Shown one piece after another: positions 62,077 to 64,000 of a stretch of 64,000 bases of DNA. Position 1 is the first letter of the stretch; each line of letters starts with the position of its first letter. The position numbers and the translations under genes were made by a program. This stretch comes from Bifiguratus adelaidae (Eukaryota > Mucoromycota > Endogonomycetes > Endogonales), in assembly GCA_002261195.1 (NCBI GenBank), contig MVBO01000008.1, positions 251,368 to 315,367 on the forward strand, written 5' to 3'. The notes under the pieces were generated by a model that saw only the letters and a program-made list of their open reading frames with translations, was not told the origin of the DNA and searched no databases.

Positions 62077-63907
62077 ATGCCCGAGGTCTTGCACTATGTT
62101 CCGTCCATACCTGTGGAGCCGCATCTTGATCGGTATGTCCCTTGATCTTTGCGGCAAAAAGTTCGTATATACTCACACGGTAATCCGCCAAAAGGCGTTT
62201 TATACTCTGCGTCCGCCAACAACCGGTCCAGGCTCGCCTAAGTTCAAACAATGAACGCGATAGGCGACCTGTAGATCCTGGTAAGTTGTGAAGCAACAGA
62301 GGCTTGATCGCTTTACATTCTATGTGCCAAGAGGCTAATACGATCACCCTAGTTCCCATCATACAGATAACCTTTGACTCAGCCGTTGATAACGGAGAGA
62401 AACAGTGAGTCCTTGAGAGCGTCAATAAACTCCTTTCCACTAAACACACCCCTTGTGCAGAGAGTTCCTCCAGTCTACCAACTATTTCATGTCAGCTAGG
62501 CTAGTGGCTGCCAACACGGACATGACTCCACCAGCGCCGATGACACTCAGTGGTTCAGTGGTGAGCTCGCTTTATCACCTTAAAGATGTGGATGATCGCG
62601 GTATGCGATACAAGGTGAAATGTTGTTGGCAGTACTAAGCAACTGCGTTCTAGATGGAGCGTTCTTCGTTTTTGGAGACTTGTCTGTCAAGCAGGAAGGC
62701 ATGTTCCGTCTGCAATTTGACTTGTTTGAAATGTCCACGTAAGTGAAGCGAAGGGCCCGGACATTCGATTAAACGATACAACAGCACTGCATCGCACTAT
62801 ATTATGTCCATCAACAGCGACATCTTTCGCGTCTATCCTCCGAAGGTATTCCCAGGCATGATCACAGCGACCTTTTTATCCAGATCATTCGCTGACCAAG
62901 GTGTCCGCATGCGTATCCGAAAGGAAAATCGCACACATGCTACGAGCAAGAAGCGCAAGCAAGTGTCCGATTCGGAGGACGATGCGAGTGTGAATCGAGA
63001 CGCCACACCAGCTCGACAGCACGTCTCGCGAGTGTCGCCTGCGAGGAAACAGGAAGAGGCCGAGTATGGACTGCCTTCAATGCCCATGATAGCGACAACC
63101 ACAGCAGCACAAGCACCGACCCCACCTCCAGCTAAAGAAGACGGCGTGCGCATCCATCGCCTACGAAAGCAGCCAGCACCCATGCAAGTAGATGTACCTA
63201 CGCCGATGTCAGGACGACGAGCTCCGTTGGCCAATATCTTAGATCAGCCAATCGGCGCGATCCCACCATCGTCCTCATCGATGCTTCCGCGTCCACTAGC
63301 TCCCGCCTTTTCAACCCTCCAACTACCCTCTCAACCTATTCCTCTTGCCTTGCAAGCCATCTGTCCGGATATCGAATACGATTGGCAACGTTTGCCTCCC
63401 TTCTGGTTCCAACTGGCATCGCTGAACCGACGCAACGCCATTTACGCCACGCATAAATGCCATCAATGCGGTACCTCCATGACACTGGTGTCAACTCACA
63501 TTTGTCCCAAGGATACGCATAGGGACGATTTGTGTATGGACCCAGAGTGTCCCAATTTTTATAGCATGCGTCGAGAACGACCACGCAAGACGGTCGTCAC
63601 GACCAAGTCACCCACATTGACCATTCTCCATCATGATTACAAGGTATCCGGCGAAAAGACGGTATCGATGGAGAAGGAAACCAAGTCGTATCAATTGCCG
63701 TGCGAGGCCTGCACATGCTCCTTCAATATGGACGTTGATTCGCCATCGGGTTTTCGACCGCCCACCTGTGTCCCGCCCGTGGTCGCATCGACGCTGGAGC
63801 GCGAAATGTATCATCTGAATCCGGAACGAGGCCCCGGCAACAATTTCCCAGCGGACTTTGACAGTGGCTGGAAGCGGTATTCCAAGGAAAGCGATGTTCG
63901 CACTTGA
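62077..63907 (+). CDS. Velvet-domain transcription factor (VelB/VosA group)
   Basis: Fungal-specific regulator with an NF-kB-like DNA-binding fold, linking development and secondary metabolism. Start ATG 62077 ([20 protein letters not shown]) after splicing GTATGT...AAAG. The velvet domain is [97 protein letters not shown] and [20 protein letters not shown], then [15 protein letters not shown]. The C-terminal exon (62804-63907) adds about 330 residues: a Ser/Pro/Arg-rich segment, then a Cys-rich portion with CHQCGTSM...[16 protein letters not shown] and CEACTCSFN, which looks like a zinc-binding module and is unusual for the family. Stop TGA 63905-63907. Confidence 0.9.
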
Positions 63908-63983
63908 GATAGCCAAACGGAATGTACAACATCCGTTTTTCGGGAGTCTGCACGTAACTCAATGCTCTTGTATCCCTTTTGGA

Positions 63984-63993
63984 GGGGGGGGGG
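63984..63993. repeat. Homopolymer G run at window end
   Basis: Ten consecutive G near the end of the window, in the 3' flank of the velvet gene. Such runs are prone to sequencing error, so the exact length is uncertain. Confidence 0.6.
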
Positions 63994-64000
63994 TATCTCC

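Overview
This is a gene-dense stretch of nuclear DNA from a filamentous fungus. Almost every gene carries short introns (mostly about 37-80 nt, GTAAG-type donors and YAG acceptors). The gene set is fungal-eukaryotic: DNA polymerase alpha, histone H4, MLH1, NUP133, the ERMES subunit MMM1, a velvet regulator and a tRNA gene with internal Pol III boxes. MMM1, velvet, an SMG5-like protein, RNase H2C and an intron-rich histone H4 together point to an early-diverging lineage, most likely Mucoromycota in the broad sense. That placement is an inference; the sequence alone does not name the species. Gene models below were assembled by eye from reading frames, splice signals and family motifs, so terminal motifs are firmer than every internal exon edge.

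Layout. 1-10 kb: a TRF4/PAPD5-type poly(A) polymerase (5' end outside the window), a small unknown membrane protein, a cytochrome b561 protein, RNase H2 subunit C, an SMG5/EST1-like protein, an MMS2-type ubiquitin E2 variant and a C2H2 factor. 10-19 kb: POL1 (DNA polymerase alpha) back to back with MDM35, then an ASNSD1-type glutaminase/asparagine synthetase-like protein and histone H4. 19-28 kb: CCA-adding enzyme, a type II membrane protein, a mitochondrial flavin-reductase-domain protein, an SLC25A46/Ugo1-like carrier, an F-box protein, MMM1 and a hypothetical protein. 28-35 kb: a TATA-driven MDR oxidoreductase, a roughly 2.8-kb gene-poor gap holding what looks like a decayed coiled-coil gene, a Gly/Ser-rich GPI-type surface protein and a WW protein. 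35-50 kb: insulysin, an F-box-like protein, a PNPOx-fold stress protein, NUP133, gamma-glutamyltransferase and a DUF3128/Emi1-like protein. 50-64 kb: tRNA-Val(CAC), an FHA/G-patch protein, UBA4, an AIG1-type GTPase, a derlin, a BtuF-like cobalamin-binding-fold protein, MLH1, a polyamine-oxidase-like enzyme and a velvet factor.

Themes. Divergent gene pairs share very small promoters: 19, 30, 41, 52, 68 and 110 bp between start codons. One convergent pair may be only 6 bp apart. Genome maintenance (POL1, MLH1, RNase H2C, MMS2) and mitochondrial shape or lipid transfer (MDM35, an Ugo1-like carrier, MMM1) recur, but no operon-like logic is evident. The most unusual items are a bacterial-type BtuF-like protein with fungal introns, an AIG1-type GTPase, a two-domain flavin-reductase protein, a GC-AG intron, a predicted 25-nt intron, and a TGACGTCA site just upstream of a TATA box.
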